A stretch of DNA of 64,000 bases from Liquidambar formosana (Eukaryota > Streptophyta > Magnoliopsida > Saxifragales > Altingiaceae). Position 1 is the first letter of the stretch. Each line of letters starts with the position of its first letter. The notes under the pieces were generated by a model. It did not search any database. It saw only the letters and a program-made list of their open reading frames with translations, and was not told the DNA's origin. Below, piece after piece: positions 9,666-20,920 of this stretch. The position numbers and the translations under genes are program-made. The stretch lies in the NCBI GenBank assembly GCA_039720395.1, contig CM077826.1, positions 38,406,790 to 38,470,789 of the forward strand, read 5' to 3'.

Positions 9666-12600
9666 CATTTTTCTAGTAGTGTCTCTTTGCATGATTTTGC
9701 GCACTTGTAAGGATGCAAACAGGTACAATGCTTGTCCTATTGCAAATAGGGCTGCTATGGCTTGAAATGGCTAATGCTTGGAGCTTTTGTGCTCAGGTAA
9801 GTAGGGTTTGAAGGTGCCCCAATTCACCTTTCTTTTTCTTTCTTTTCTCTTCTCCCTCCTAGGGTTACTTCTTAATACGAACATATGGTGATTATCAAGG
9901 GTTTCCTTTATCAATAAAATTCTGGTTTTCTATCAAGGTTTTCCTGTTGTAGAAGTTTTCAATTTTGGATTAATTCAATACATTTTTCAAATAAAGAAAC
10001 CTAAGGTTTTTACCATAGGTTCGCATTAGGTTGTAACCCTATTCTTTTCGAACTACGTGGACTTTGATCCATGTATTTCGCTGCATGGTACGTAGGTGCT
10101 CTTTGTGAGGCTCAAGTCTGTTCTAGGATCCAAGTATCCTAGACTTTTCTTTTCTTTTCTTTTCTTCTTTTCTGTTTTGTTTTATTTGATTGATTGTGCA
10201 TGGATGATTGGATGGAATATATGATATGCATGCTGCCTTGTGATGATATATACTGATATTTGAGTGAAAAGATCTTAAGTTAGCCCAATCAAATTAAGAG
10301 ACCAACTCGGGCGATGTGGGTGCCTATGGGCTTCGCCCAAAACCTTCCCACGTCGCAACTTAGCCCCCGAATCTAATTTTCTAGGTTTTAAAGACTTTGC
10401 TTTTCCTTTAATGAAGTCATGTGGTTTTGAAAATAAAACATTTTTATGGTTTTCCTCTTTTTCCTAAAAATGAGGTGGCAACTCCTTTTCGTTTTTTGTC
10501 TTTCACCATACATATCATTTTCTTTCGCCAAATCCTCGTGGGCTGTTTTCCGGGGTTCACAGTATCCTTCTTAGAAAAAGAATTGAATAAACCAAGTTTG
10601 AATTTAGAAAGAATTCCACGAGATGGAAACTTTGATAAAAAACAGAATTTTATTGGTTAAGGAAACCCTTGATAATTACCATAGACTCATATTAAGAATT
10701 AACCCAAGGAAGGAGAAGAGAAAGAATAAGGAAGAGAAGTGAATTGGGGCACCTTCAAACCCACTTATCTGAGCGCAATAGCTCTAAACATTAGCAATTT
10801 CAAGCAATGGCAGCCCTATTTGCCATAGGACAATTACCACACCTATTTGCACCCTTACACGTGCTCAAAACCATGCAAAACAATGATATATAAATCTGGA
10901 CAGAATAGTACTAAAGTCTAAATTCATCCACTACTCATGCTAACAGCAAAAATAGCGAGCAAACATGAGCCCTAATGCGGTCCTACATGCAATGACCTAA
11001 CTAACATGCATAAAAACCTAGAAATCTACTAACATGAATGCAATAATTATCATGATTATTCCATATGCAAGACATACATAACAACCATGAAAAGAAACAA
11101 CTTGAAAATCCTAACCTAGCATGCTATATGCAACTTACATGAAATAAGGACAATAGAAAACTTAGAATCACAACTATGCATTAAAACCTATGAACTAACT
11201 CTAAAACATGCAAAAGTCATCATGGATATCACCATTATCACATATATTAACTAATAGAAACCTCAATCCATGGTAGAAATCATAACAGTTGCATGCAATA
11301 AAGCTAACCTAAGAGAAAACCCTAATTTCAACCTTAAGAGTTTAGAACATACCTTGGTTTAAGCCTTCCTTGCTGCTGTAGAGACTCTCTCTTGCTCTTG
11401 TAGATGACTTGAATCAATGTGCTTTAAGGCTACAGCAGGACCTCTAGCTCTCCTTCAATTCTCTCTCTCTTATTCTCTCTCACAAACCTAATTTTAATGC
11501 ATAAAGTGGCTCCCCTTGTGCTGGAGCATAGGAGGTATTTATAGAGTTCAATTAGGATTAACTAATGGCTAGAATTAAAATTCTAAGAACTAATCCAAGG
11601 GCTATTAGAAACCCCCTTGGGGCTTAAGTAACTCAAAAGTTACCAAAAACTAAAAGAAAACAAGTCCAAAAGAACCCAAGTACGTCAAAATAGGTAAGAG
11701 TCCACTTCAGCATCAACATAGAGCAAAAATAGGAGAGTAACCTCAGGTAACCACCCAAGGCTGGGCGGCTAGCCACCTGGGCCCAAGCGGCTAGTCGCCT
11801 AGGCTTGGGTGGTCACCCGAGCCCACATCAACTTTTTGTTTTTTTTGGACTCCCTTACCTTTTAGGAGTGTTTCAAGGGGCAAATTAACTCCGATTTTGA
11901 TGAAACAAAAGCCAAAACGACTGTGTTTCAATGAGGAATACATTTTTGAATATTTTAGGGTGAAAACCACTAACCATGGGAGCATGGTTAGGTTTGACAA
12001 AGGCGGTTAACCGTTATGCTCTACCTTTGCTAAGCATAAGTATACACATAGGATCAAACCTAATGCTTTCCATATCAAAATTAAACTTTATAAAACACTT
12101 TTGGGGATAAAATGATGACTAATTAAAGTCAATTTGAAAAGATTTGGTTGGTAATTGTGAGTCAATTTAAGCTAACCCAAAGAAAGGTCAATTAACCAAC
12201 TTGAACTACATCGAGCCATTTTAATCCTGAGCCATCGATTCATCAAATTGAACATAGAAATACCTCATATGCATCCATATGAACTCCAATTAATAATTTG
12301 GAGATCATTTCAAGGTCAAATGAAAAGTTTGGGACTTAAAAGATGATTATGCCCCTCAAGTCACAAAAGCTCGTATTATCCCTCAAGATCAACTCCAAAT
12401 TGAATCAAAATTCATATCCATTGTCCTTGTGACCCTAAAAAACTAATGCAAGTGACTAGACTCAAAAATGAAACAAAAATATGCATGAAATGATGAGCCC
12501 TAGTAAGGTGGTGCAAAAATGGGGTGTGACAGGGGGGTTATGTGTATTTTACCCCCAAAAAAAAAACTATGTTTTCTATGTTAGTTGTATGCCCTATAGC

Positions 12601-12846
12601 CAATCATAAAGATGATGCTTTAGGGATAAAGAACAATCATAAGATTTCATTTATTGTATGTCACATTTATTATTAATTTAATAAAAGGGCTTTTCTATCA
12701 TGTTTATTCTATTCTTTATATTTACATGATATATCCATAGAGTTAGAGTTGAGAATATGAAATCACAAAGTGTTGTGATTATGAGACTGTACGTATATCT
12801 CTATAATAAACTCTTAAATCATTCCTAGTTGAAGGTTCACTGTATG

Positions 12847-13036
12847 AGGGTTTTCTTACCCCCCTCCCCACGGAAGGTATTGTGGCTTTATCCCGCATCG
12901 GAATGTGGGCGCCTCCCTAGAAGTAGTGGTACACCCTTCGCCTATGCTCAGGCTAATATGGCAGGGTGGGAGGCACCCACATTCCGATGTGGGACAAAAT
13001 CACAATACCTTCCGTGGGAGGGGTAAGAAAACCCTT
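12847..13036. mobile_element. Palindromic MITE
   Basis: Two arms of roughly 70 bp are inverted copies. The left arm begins agggttttcttacccccctc and carries gaaggtattgtggctttatc and catcggaatgtgggcgcc. The right arm holds the same in reverse and ends taagaaaaccct. The loop is about 50 bp. The open frame across it is a by-product of the repeat. Confidence 0.7.
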
Positions 13037-13047
13037 AAACAAAAAGG

Positions 13048-13262
13048 GAAGTAGTGGTACACCCTTCGCTTAAGCTCAGGCTAATATAGCAGGGTAGGAG
13101 GCGCCCACATTCCGATGTGGGACAAAGCCACAATACCTTCAATGGGGGGGTAAGCTCAGGCAAAATTCCCTCACACAAAAAAGGCGCCTTTTTATGTAGG
13201 CCCCCATTCCGATGTGGGACAAAGCCACAATACCTTCCGTGGGGGGTAAGCTCAAGAGCAAA
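13048..13262. repeat. Two further partial copies of the MITE right arm
   Basis: The block cccattccgatgtgggacaa...cacaataccttc recurs at about 13108-13140 and 13201-13240 in the same orientation as the right arm of the adjacent MITE. The first copy also repeats the loop segment. It looks like local tandem expansion with deletions. Confidence 0.7.
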
Positions 13263-14774
13263 AAACCCCCCCCCCCCCACACATTCACTATGATGGACAA
13301 TAATGAATCATAGGACTAGCACATGTTAGGTTAGCTCTTTAGGAGGATAGCTAGTCGCTAAGCTATTTGTGTGGAGACACTATAACCAATATATGGGTGC
13401 TTGTTGTATAAATAAACAAGTACATTGAATGTGACCAAAGTCATGAGATCAACTGAATGGAGTTTTACCTGCCTATCAATCAGTTTCTCATAGTTGCAAT
13501 GGTACAAGTAATCCTTAGACCTGAGGCGCCACAATTGTTTTATGCATGGAGCTTTAAAAGTTTGATAGCACTAACTGTTTATTCCTATAAGGTTTGCAAG
13601 GGCGATCATTGGCTCTACTGTTATATGTGTGAGGGCATGTGTGTGATCAATAAGGGATCCATCACTTCGAGTAAAAGGGAAAGAATGTTCTCAAAATTAA
13701 AGAACACTTATAAATATAACTTATGTGAATCTATGGCCACAGTATAATGATGATCATGGAAAAGGATTTTCGTGGTGCATCTTATGAGTTGATATTTTGG
13801 GTAAGTTCATAAATGTATTGAACTAGGGACTTAACAAACTTCCATGTCCTATTAGTTCAAACAGAGACATCATGTATGATGGAGGGATATAATTGTAAAC
13901 TTAAGCTGTAACAGAAGGGTTCTTTGTTCGATAATTATTCACCTCATTTAAGACCACACCATGAGCCATTGCTAGATGTTACTCATGGTTAGTAGAAGCC
14001 TTAATTGATATAAGTAAATTATAATCAATTAGGGAATTGGAAGGAGTTCCAATTAGACCCTTAATGGAAAGTGTTCCATTGGGCACTTTATGTGCCATTA
14101 CCTACTACTAGATGTTGTAAACCCAATGGGTCACACACCAATAAGAAAATAGGGACTTTAAGTTGTGAGAGAAAAGGCAAGAGTGCATTGAGAAAAGTTC
14201 TTTTGAGTCATACTTACATTAGATGAAAAATGGAGGGGTTAATATGCAATTTAACCCCTCCTTGGCCGACCCTAGCATAGTAGCTATATATAGCACACTA
14301 GCATGCATACTTTAGCACACTATTCAATCTATTCCTCTCCCTTAGCCAAACCAATTAAGGAGCCTCTCTTTCTCTCTCTCTCTCTCTTTCTTCTACTTCT
14401 CCTTCTCTAGCAAACCCTAAGGAGAATAAGAAGAACAATTGAAAGCTTTTGTTTGGTGTGGATACCGTAGAAGCAGTGCACTTGTGCTACTCGTAGTTGC
14501 TTGTTCAATGATCATTCATTGCTGTCCAGAAATTCAAAAGGTTAGAGTTTAAAGACTTGAATTAACTGTAAATGCTCTAACCCTTCTTCTAGTTAGGGTT
14601 TTATGTTTTATATGAATCACAATCAGATTCATGGGTTTTGAGGAATTGTATTATGATTTTTGTTTATCATTATGTTCCACATCGTAGTATTTCTCTACAC
14701 CAATTCCTTATATTCTAGACCCAAAATTCAAAGCACTATCAATCCTCCGTATATACATTGTGAATTTTTAACAA

Positions 14775-15542
14775 CGCTAGCAATACAATAATTTTACTTT
14801 TAATAAAAGTTGATCAGATATAAAATTGAATGCATGTAGACACAACCTCTAGTAGCTGATTAATATTGCTTTGAATCCTAATCATGTACATACTATACCT
14901 TTGACAAAGCAAAATGATTTTTTGGTGCAATGCTGTAATATGTTGTCATAGTTAGCAGCTAATCGAAATTATTATACAATGGACCTTCTATCTTTGTTGC
15001 AACTAAATATCCAAGTTGCCATTAATTCCTATTGCAGATTTTGTGGAATTTTGTAAGATATTATTTTATTTAAATCACAAGTATGATGAATTGAACATAG
15101 ACAAAATAATAAAGGCAATTTAAATTAACAAAAATCAACTCAAGAAATATTTAATTAAAATAAAATAAAGAGAGTAAGAAAAATTGACTGGTGGGAAGAA
15201 GCATGATATCACACTGTCCTAAAGGAACTGCCGCTTCCCTACTTATATGTCCTGACAGACTATAAGACTTTCAAAATACAACCTCAAAGCTCACAACTAT
15301 GTACCTCTTCTATATGTAGGGAGAGTATGGTGAACTCGTCTACGATTAATTGCCCATAAAAGTGATGGTTTCTAAAGGACATTGCAGCTAGTTTCTATTA
15401 AACCTTTTATATTTTTTATAAAACTTTGAGATAACACAAGAATTGAGAGGTGCAAAGTAAGTCTTGGGATACCAATGGAGGCCCTCTAATGTAAATATTG
15501 TCTTGTCCTTGTAGAGAAGCCCACACTATATTTAATAGTGAA
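14775..15542. other. Intergenic, no gene seen
   Basis: AT-rich sequence without long frames, splice-consistent exons or a recognised repeat. Confidence 0.5.
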
Positions 15543-15953
15543 GAGGGTGGCTATTGCAACCCCTCAACTTTATTTATTAACCTCACTTATTTTAACTTTC
15601 AAGGTTTTATGAAAAATATTAAAGGTTTTTATAAAAATTGATCAAGTTGTTCATTAGAAAACATCATTTTGAACAATTTTGTAGAAGTAACTTTTTCTGA
15701 AATCTGTTGTTTAATTTAACATTTTGGCTATCTTCGTTTTTGTAAAGATGAAATAAACTGCAAATGGCCAAAAAGTGGTCTTAAACGACATATTTTGGAA
15801 AAAATTTCTTCTATAAAGTTGTTCAAAATAATGTTTTCTAGTAGACACCATACCTAGTCTTCATAAAAACTTCTTATATTTATCATAAAATCTTGAAAAG
15901 TGAAAAGAAGTGGGGTTCACAGATAAAGTTGAGGGGTTACCATAACCACCCTC
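15543..15953. mobile_element. Mutator-like MITE, 411 bp
   Basis: The termini are inverted repeats of about 70 bp: left gagggtggctattgcaaccc, right the complement of gagggtggttatggtaaccc. The flanks aatagtgaa (15534-15542) and aatagtaaa (15954-15962) form a 9-bp duplication with one mismatch, the Mutator signature. There is no coding capacity. It lies about 0.9 kb upstream of GDSL gene A. Confidence 0.8.
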
Positions 15954-16291
15954 AATAGTAAATGGCTGAAATTGGTTCGAGCTAATAATAACCCAAAATA
16001 AATGTCATAATAACTCTTTATAAAAGCCTAATCAATATGGGAAATAAAATCCAAATCCTAGTAATGGTCATCCATAAATCATAAAAATTAAGGCCTAATG
16101 GTCCAAGAAATAAGACACATAATCAATCCAATAAATTCGCTACACATGCGCCACATCAAATCTCTCTCATATGCCACATCACGAAACGGCCGATCAATCC
16201 AGTCAAGGTGGACAGCACGTGAATGGTCCAAAATTTTGAAGCTTTAAAAAGAAACGCATATTTTCTAACAATTTCAGCATATTGTAATGTA

Positions 16292-16322
16292 GTAATCATC
16301 AATTTACTCATGGGGAAAACTT
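16292..16322 (+). repeat. 31-bp copy of GDSL exon 2 sequence upstream of gene A
   Basis: This stretch matches 17282-17312 in exon 2 of gene A with one mismatch (gggga for gggc at the fourth-last codon). It is isolated, with no other exon sequence around it. Confidence 0.75.
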
Positions 16323-16421
16323 AGACTGGAATGTTTCCATCAGCTCTAAACGGCAAGGGGCTAGTTTTTAGGAGCTGTCAAAAAAATGGAAATATTGACC
16401 GAGACTTTTTCTGTTCGATAA

Positions 16422-16680
16422 AATTAGGAGGAAAGATTGACATTTCGATAAGAGTAAATGTTGGGAGGAGTCAACAATTCCTTCTAAAGACCTCTTTTCT
16501 AAATAAAGTAGTGTATAAACATACGAAAGGTCAATAAATTAGGAGGAAAGATTGACATTTCGATAGAGTAATGTTTGAGAATATACAGATATATATATTT
16601 CTTGATCAGCATGTTGGGACTTGGGAGGAGTCAATATTTCCTGCTAGAGACTAAGTCGTGCATAAACATACGAAAGGTCC
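16422..16680 (+). repeat. Imperfect direct duplication in the gene A promoter region
   Basis: The blocks attaggaggaaagattgaca, gggaggagtcaa and aaacatacgaaaggtc occur in the same order in about 16422-16534 and 16537-16680. It is a local tandem duplication of roughly 115-145 bp. The short frame across it is not a gene. Confidence 0.75.
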
Positions 16681-16826
16681 ACTTAGCATGTTTTTAGTAA
16701 ACTTAACTTGTTTCGCAAGCCTAACTATGATTTCGTAATTTATTCAATTTCCAGTGTGGTTATCCAAAAAAAAAAAAATTCCAGTGTGGACGTAAGCAGC
16801 TACTTAAGCACCCCCTTGCAAGACCT

Positions 16827-16835
16827 CATAAAATA
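16827..16835 (+). promoter_or_regulatory. Possible TATA element of GDSL gene A
   Basis: CATAAAATA lies 49 bp before the ATG of gene A. It is weaker than the TATAAATA boxes of genes B and D. Confidence 0.4.
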
Positions 16836-16883
16836 GCCAGTGAAACTTAATTTAAAGAAGATCGACGACGTAAAGTGCTTAGC

Positions 16884-18740
16884 ATGGCAAGGTTAAGCTT
16901 TCAAATCTTTGTCTTGATCTTATGTGGTAGCAGCCTTTTCACCCCAAGCAGCTGCCATGGACATTTCCAACCGTGGGAAAAGCATGTTGCGCTATTCATC
17001 TTTGGGGATTCCCTTTTTGATGCTGGAAACAATAACTACATCAACACTACCACTGGCACCCAAGCAAATTTCTGGCCATACGGGGAAACCTTCTTCAATT
17101 ACCCCACAGGGAGATTTTCTGATGGCCGTCTGATTCCTGATTTTATTGGTACGATAAGGTCCTGTATTAACGTGCCTTCTTTAATTAGTGTCCAAATTAG
17201 TAGTTTACTCAACTGACCCTTGTAGCTTTGTCGCAGCTGAGTACGCTAAATTGCCGTTGATTCCACCCTATCTTCAACCTGGTAATCATCAATTTACTCA
17301 TGGGGCAAACTTTGCATCTGCTGGAGCAGGTGCACTAGTTGAAACTCGTCCAGGACTGGTACGTGATATTCTGCATCAACATCTCTTCAAAATGGAGTAG
17401 ATTTGGTTAGGACTCTACTTAATTGGTAGCACATGAGCCGAGTGCCCGCCTGCCTGCCTACCCATTTCTCTAGTTATTAAGTTAATGTTAGTTTAAGATA
17501 TCCCACAGATTGCAATGGCTCCCTAGGTCTAAAGAATTTGTGACTGTCCTGATTTAAATGTATAGATAGTGCAGATTACCTTGCTGCCACGCCGGGCTTT
17601 GCATGTTCCTGGGCCAGTTCAACTCAGATTATGTTACATGAAACCCTTTTTTTAAATGTAATGTGTGAGTTTGTGACTCTTCAAAATGTCTAATTGTAAT
17701 TGTTGTGAAATATGTATTAATTTCTTATATATTAATACTCCATATTATTTTTCTCGTTGATATCATGGTTGTCAACCCTCCTTCCTTCTCAGGTGATAGA
17801 CCTCAGAACACAGCTGAGTTATTTTGAGAATGTAGAGAGGCTGCTAAGGCAGAAACTAGGTGATGCTGAAGCGAAGAAAGTGCTGTCTGAGGCTGTTTAC
17901 TTGATTAGCATTGGAAGCAACGATTACTGGATCCCTTTCATGGCAAACTCCAGTGTGCTTCAGTCCTATTCTCCAGAAGAATACGTACAGCTGGTGATCG
18001 GCAACTTAACAACTGTGATGAAAGTAATGTCATTTTTAATCCAATATTTATAACAATTTTCCATGCCACTGAGAGCATAATTATTTGGGAATTCCGTATT
18101 GGTTTCATGCACTTACAGGTATTTTATGATTTTATTATTTATCAGGAAATATATAAGAAAGGAGGAAGGAAATTTGGGTTTCCTAATATAGCTTCTTTGG
18201 GTTGTTTTCCAAGCATGAAAGTTCTCATACCGGGAAACACTGGTGCTTGTGTAGAAGAAAGCACCGCGCTGGCAAATCTTCACAACAGAAATCTGTCCAA
18301 ACTTCTCAAGAATCTAGAGAGCCATTTAAAGGGATTCATGTATTCAATCTTTGATATCAGCACTTCTCTCAATGAAAGAATGAACAACCCTTCACAATAT
18401 GGTATGCATCGCCATCTTCTCATTATATGTTTTTCACTATCTAAAGCCCGAAAACATATCTATTGCCATTTACCTTTCGTGATCCTATTCTGAAGGTTTC
18501 AAGGAAGGGAAAACTGCATGTTGCGGCACAGGTCCCTACAGGGGAGTTAGAAGCTGTGGAGGGAAGGGAACAGTAAAAGAGTATGAATTATGTGACAATG
18601 TTGGTGAATATGTATTCTTTGATTCTGCTCATCCATCTGAAAGGGCATATGAGCAATTCGCCGAGCTAATGTGGAGTGGAACTCCCAATGTCACAGGACC
18701 TCACAATCTGAAAGCACTCTTTGAACATACCCAAATTTAG
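16884..18740 (+). CDS. GDSL esterase/lipase A (GLIP-like), intact
   Basis: Five exons give a 372-residue protein: 16884-17148, 17237-17358, 17793-18023, 18146-18401 and 18496-18740, all with GT-AG introns and consistent phase. A hydrophobic N-terminus (residues 1-25) predicts secretion. Family block I is [14 protein letters not shown] with nucleophile Ser43. Block III is GSND at 170-173. The catalytic Asp/His pair is FFDSAH (Asp334, His337). Members hydrolyse ester bonds of lipids or other acyl esters in the apoplast, and the closest named group from memory is GLIP1/GLIP5; the substrate is unknown here. The ATG at 16884 was chosen because no other ATG lies upstream in frame. AATAAA occurs at 18796-18801. 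It is the first of four family members on the same strand. Confidence 0.93.
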
Positions 18741-18879
18741 GTCATACGGCTTTCTGAACAAATCCATCGATGAAGTTGTTTGTCTTGTACCCCTAAATAA
18801 AATGATAATATACATTGTCAGACCGAATGGGTGAATTCTTTGTTTGCAAAATAAAATATAAAATAAGAATAAAAAAGAT

Positions 18880-19135
18880 TGATGATTACTCTGTTTTTTC
18901 TCTGTTTTTAGTTTGGCTCTGTTTTTTCTCTGTTTTTAGTTTGGTGTGATCTTATTATCAAAAATTTTATAAAAAAAAATAGTTGGGTGTTATGACTGCT
19001 TTATAGGTTAGATTTAAGTTGTTCTGGGTATGTGTTTAGCGGGTGGTTTGGGTTTTTTGGAGTGTATCCTCTGGGGTTACTTTGTACGTGTTTCTTTATT
19101 TATGAATTTATTTTTTCTTACCAAAAAAAAAAAAG
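18880..19135 (+). mobile_element. LINE 3'-end-like fragment
   Basis: T/G-rich sequence with the direct duplication ctctgttttttctctg runs into tttatttatgaatttatttt and an A-run at 19124-19135, as many plant LINE 3' ends do. No coding part remains. Weak call. Confidence 0.35.
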
Positions 19136-19609
19136 AGGAGGCCTTATAACGTTTCTTTTTTCTTTCTCTCCTCGCCTCTCGTTTTCTCCCTTCTTTCTGT
19201 TGATCGAAAATTGGAACAAGAAAAATGCTATGCTTTCTGGCTTTGGGTAGGTCCCTCAATCCTACCAACAAACTATCGGCGGTCCGTAGGATCCTGGTCA
19301 TTTCATGATTCAATGTTCACGAGCCAAAACATGCCCTGTATAGCTCAAGTATTGGAAATATGCTGTGATATCCTGTGAGTTTCTGAAATAGCAAGTGCAC
19401 ATGTTTGAATTTATTTGCGTAGAAATATTTACAAATACAAAGTAGTATTATCAAATCCCTCAATTGTTTGGAGTTGGGACTAAGATTTGATACGTAGGAT
19501 ACAGGAATAAAATGAAATGTCCACATATCTGTAGGGAAGGCAATGGGTTTGATTAATCTAATTAGGAGACTACTTCACTGAGCCCACTCCTCGTTATGAT
19601 AACGCTTCA
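19136..19609. other. Intergenic, no gene seen
   Basis: A pyrimidine-rich stretch at 19150-19200 and otherwise unremarkable sequence. Short frames on both strands look random. Confidence 0.4.
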
Positions 19610-20770
19610 CTCTTTCCATTAGTGTGCCTCTTGCCTCTGCCCCACCGCTTTCCAGCTTTGCTTCCCAAATTTTAGGAGTACACTTAACCAACCCTTCTCC
19701 AACAGTGGATCAACCTAGCCCACCTAGCCCTAGCCTTCTCCTACATTGGATCCACTTTCATGCCGCTCGAGTCTCACATGATAATATGATATCCTTGCTG
19801 AACCTCACTCCATAAAATCTGCTATGCATCATCCTGGTTGGTTGGCTATCAAGGACGATGAATTGGTAGCACTTACCTAATCGAACTTGGGATTTAGTTC
19901 TATTTTGCCCCGATATGAATGTGGTCGGATGTAAGTGGGTTTACAAAGCAAATTTGCAACAAGATGGCTCTCTAGAACGCCTTAAGGCCCAACTCATTGC
20001 AAAGGGATTCAATCAAGTTGATGGTATTGATTTTTCTGAAACTTTATCCCCTGTTTTTAAGCTGGGAAGCATTTGGATTGCCCTCACTGTTGTAGTAGTT
20101 AAAGGCTGGGAAGTTGGTCAATCAACTCGACGTGAAAAATGCTTTTTCTCCATGGTTTGCTTTCTGAACCACTATACATCCAACAACCACTTGGGTACAT
20201 TGATCCGAGCCAACCTATTCACATTTGTAAGCTTAAGTGTTCTCTCTATGGTCTCAAGCAGCCCCACGGGCCAGGTTTGATCGCCTCAGTGAGTTTCTTC
20301 TCACTCTTGGGTTCTATTGTAGCACCAACGTACCAATCCAAGTCTGTTTGTGTATCACTCTCGATTGGGTACGTTAATATTGCTCCTCCACTTTGATGAT
20401 ATGGTGGTCACGAGTGACAATCCTCTACACATAGATTGGCTTATTAATCAGTTGGGTCATGAGTTTTCGATAAAAGATTTGGGTTTCCTTCATCACTTTC
20501 TTGGTATTAATCGAGGTTCACAGCTTGGTTAAGGTCTATTTTTGTGTCTGACTCGATATGCCAATGATTTACTTGCTCGTGCTAATATGGACTCTTGTAA
20601 GCCTATATCCACTCTAATGCCTTTTATTGGCCGCTAATGATATGTGTTATATCATGATCCAACACATAATCGCAGTATAGTGCATGCTCTTCAAATTAAA
20701 CCTCACCTTCACCCAACCTGACATCTCCTATAGTGTCAACTTTAATATATACCCATCCGGATCCTTTTAG
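19610..20770 (+). pseudogene. Decayed Ty1-copia reverse transcriptase
   Basis: Order and wording match the copia RT domain across several frames: GCKWVYKANLQQDGSLERLK, AKGFNQVDGIDFSETLSPVF, LSEPLYIQQPLGYIDPSQPI, CSLYGLKQP, then a decayed YxDD region (FDDMVVTSDNP) and FSIKDLGFLHHFLGI. Frameshifts occur near 20120 and 20270-20390, a TAA lies at 20529-20531, and the DVKNAFLHG block is broken. The RNase H part and LTRs are missing. It is an old fragment, unrelated in detail to the young copia element at 48 kb. Confidence 0.85.
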
Positions 20771-20920
20771 AATGTAATGATTTGTTCAACGCATACACTT
20801 TTCTAGCTCGACCAACCAATTTCAATAAGAAATGGAAAACGTTTGATGATCGTTTCAAAATTCAAATTAATGACAAACCGTTCACTATCGACGTCACAAG
20901 TTCTTTGAGTTCTCTCTACT

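Larger units (their letters stand above)
4475..9681. mobile_element. Non-autonomous CACTA (En/Spm) transposon carrying host gene fragments
   Basis: The 5.2-kb element begins CACTACAAGAAAAACGTTGA and ends in the reverse complement of CACTACTAGAAAAATGTTGA. It is flanked by TCT on both sides (4472-4474 and 9682-9684), the 3-bp duplication typical of CACTA elements. Both subterminal regions are packed with AAGATGACTGTTTTT-type repeats in both orientations. I see no transposase (TNPA/TNPD or Transposase_21-like) frame. The interior instead holds pieces of at least three host genes with intron-exon boundaries still visible. This is the innermost, youngest layer of the nest at 594-12579. Confidence 0.85.
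2515..10561 (+). mobile_element. Solo LTR 'F' (same family as R, forward), split by a CACTA element
   Basis: The pieces are 2515-4474 and 9682-10561, about 2.84 kb. It starts TGTCACACCCC and ends CCGGGGTTCACA. The 6-bp sequence gtatcc flanks it at 2509-2514 and 10562-10567, and removing it rejoins the two halves of LTR R in register. It aligns in reverse complement with R over its whole length, with clear divergence. TATATAAAGG near 3489 is a plausible U3 TATA box, at the same place as the one in R. No protein-coding part of a retrotransposon is associated with it. Confidence 0.75.
1939..12531 (-). mobile_element. Solo LTR 'R' (gypsy-type, reverse), split by LTR 'F'
   Basis: The pieces are 1939-2514 and 10568-12531, about 2.54 kb together. 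Read on the minus strand the element starts TGTCACACCCCATTTTTG (12531 leftwards) and ends CCGGGGTTCACA (1950 to 1939), giving the TG...CA ends of an LTR. It is flanked by GGGGG on both sides (1934-1938 and 12532-12536), a 5-bp target duplication. A TATA-like tract (11536-11544, reverse) lies inside. No internal coding region or partner LTR is present, so this is a solo LTR. The long LTR and TGTCACACCCC start suggest a Ty3-gypsy or LARD-type family; this is inference. Confidence 0.75.
716..12556. mobile_element. Mutator-like TIR element interrupted by a solo LTR
   Basis: The present pieces are 716-1938 and 12537-12556, about 1.24 kb when rejoined. The left terminus (about 716-800) and the right one (about 1870-1938 plus 12537-12556) are inverted repeats of roughly 80 bp; both include GTAAAATACA and a block around the inverted pair TAATGTTTGGCTC / GAGCCAAACATTA. 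The element sits in an A-run, so its target duplication can only be read as a stretch of A residues. Long TIRs point to a Mutator-like non-autonomous element. An open frame at 899-1183 inside it, starting at an internal ATG, resembles nothing I know and is probably chance. Confidence 0.6.
594..12579 (+). mobile_element. SINE with 15-bp target duplication, split by later nested insertions
   Basis: The SINE body is 609-699, followed by a poly-A run at 700-715. It contains a perfect Pol III B-box (GGTTCGAACC, 676-685) and a degenerate A-box near 622-640, as in tRNA-derived SINEs. The 15-bp sequence aactatgttttctat lies just before it (594-608) and again at 12565-12579, after a second A-run (12557-12566). 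I infer that everything from 716 to 12556 entered the SINE tail later. This makes the SINE the outermost layer of the nest. Confidence 0.7.
12579..14700 (+). mobile_element. Probable solo LTR (copia-like), boundaries uncertain
   Basis: It starts TGTTAGTTGTATGCCCTATA, directly at the SINE insertion point, and runs through a CT-rich stretch (14365-14405) and a TATA-like tagctatatatagc (14280-14293) to a possible end ...CTCTACA at 14699. The start sequence and general layout resemble long copia LTRs. I found no convincing target duplication, and an alternative end lies near 14712. There is no primer-binding site or coding region. A palindromic MITE is inserted at 12847-13036. Confidence 0.45.

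Noticed and set aside
12829..13280. Frames on both strands of 65-81 codons
   Set aside because: They run through the arms of a palindromic MITE and its partial copies.
12579..14720. Complete copia element starting at this LTR
   Set aside because: No primer-binding site, coding domains or second LTR follow; at most a solo LTR.
19077..19313. Minus-strand frame rich in Lys, Arg and Phe
   Set aside because: Low-complexity pyrimidine/purine tract next to a LINE-like tail.
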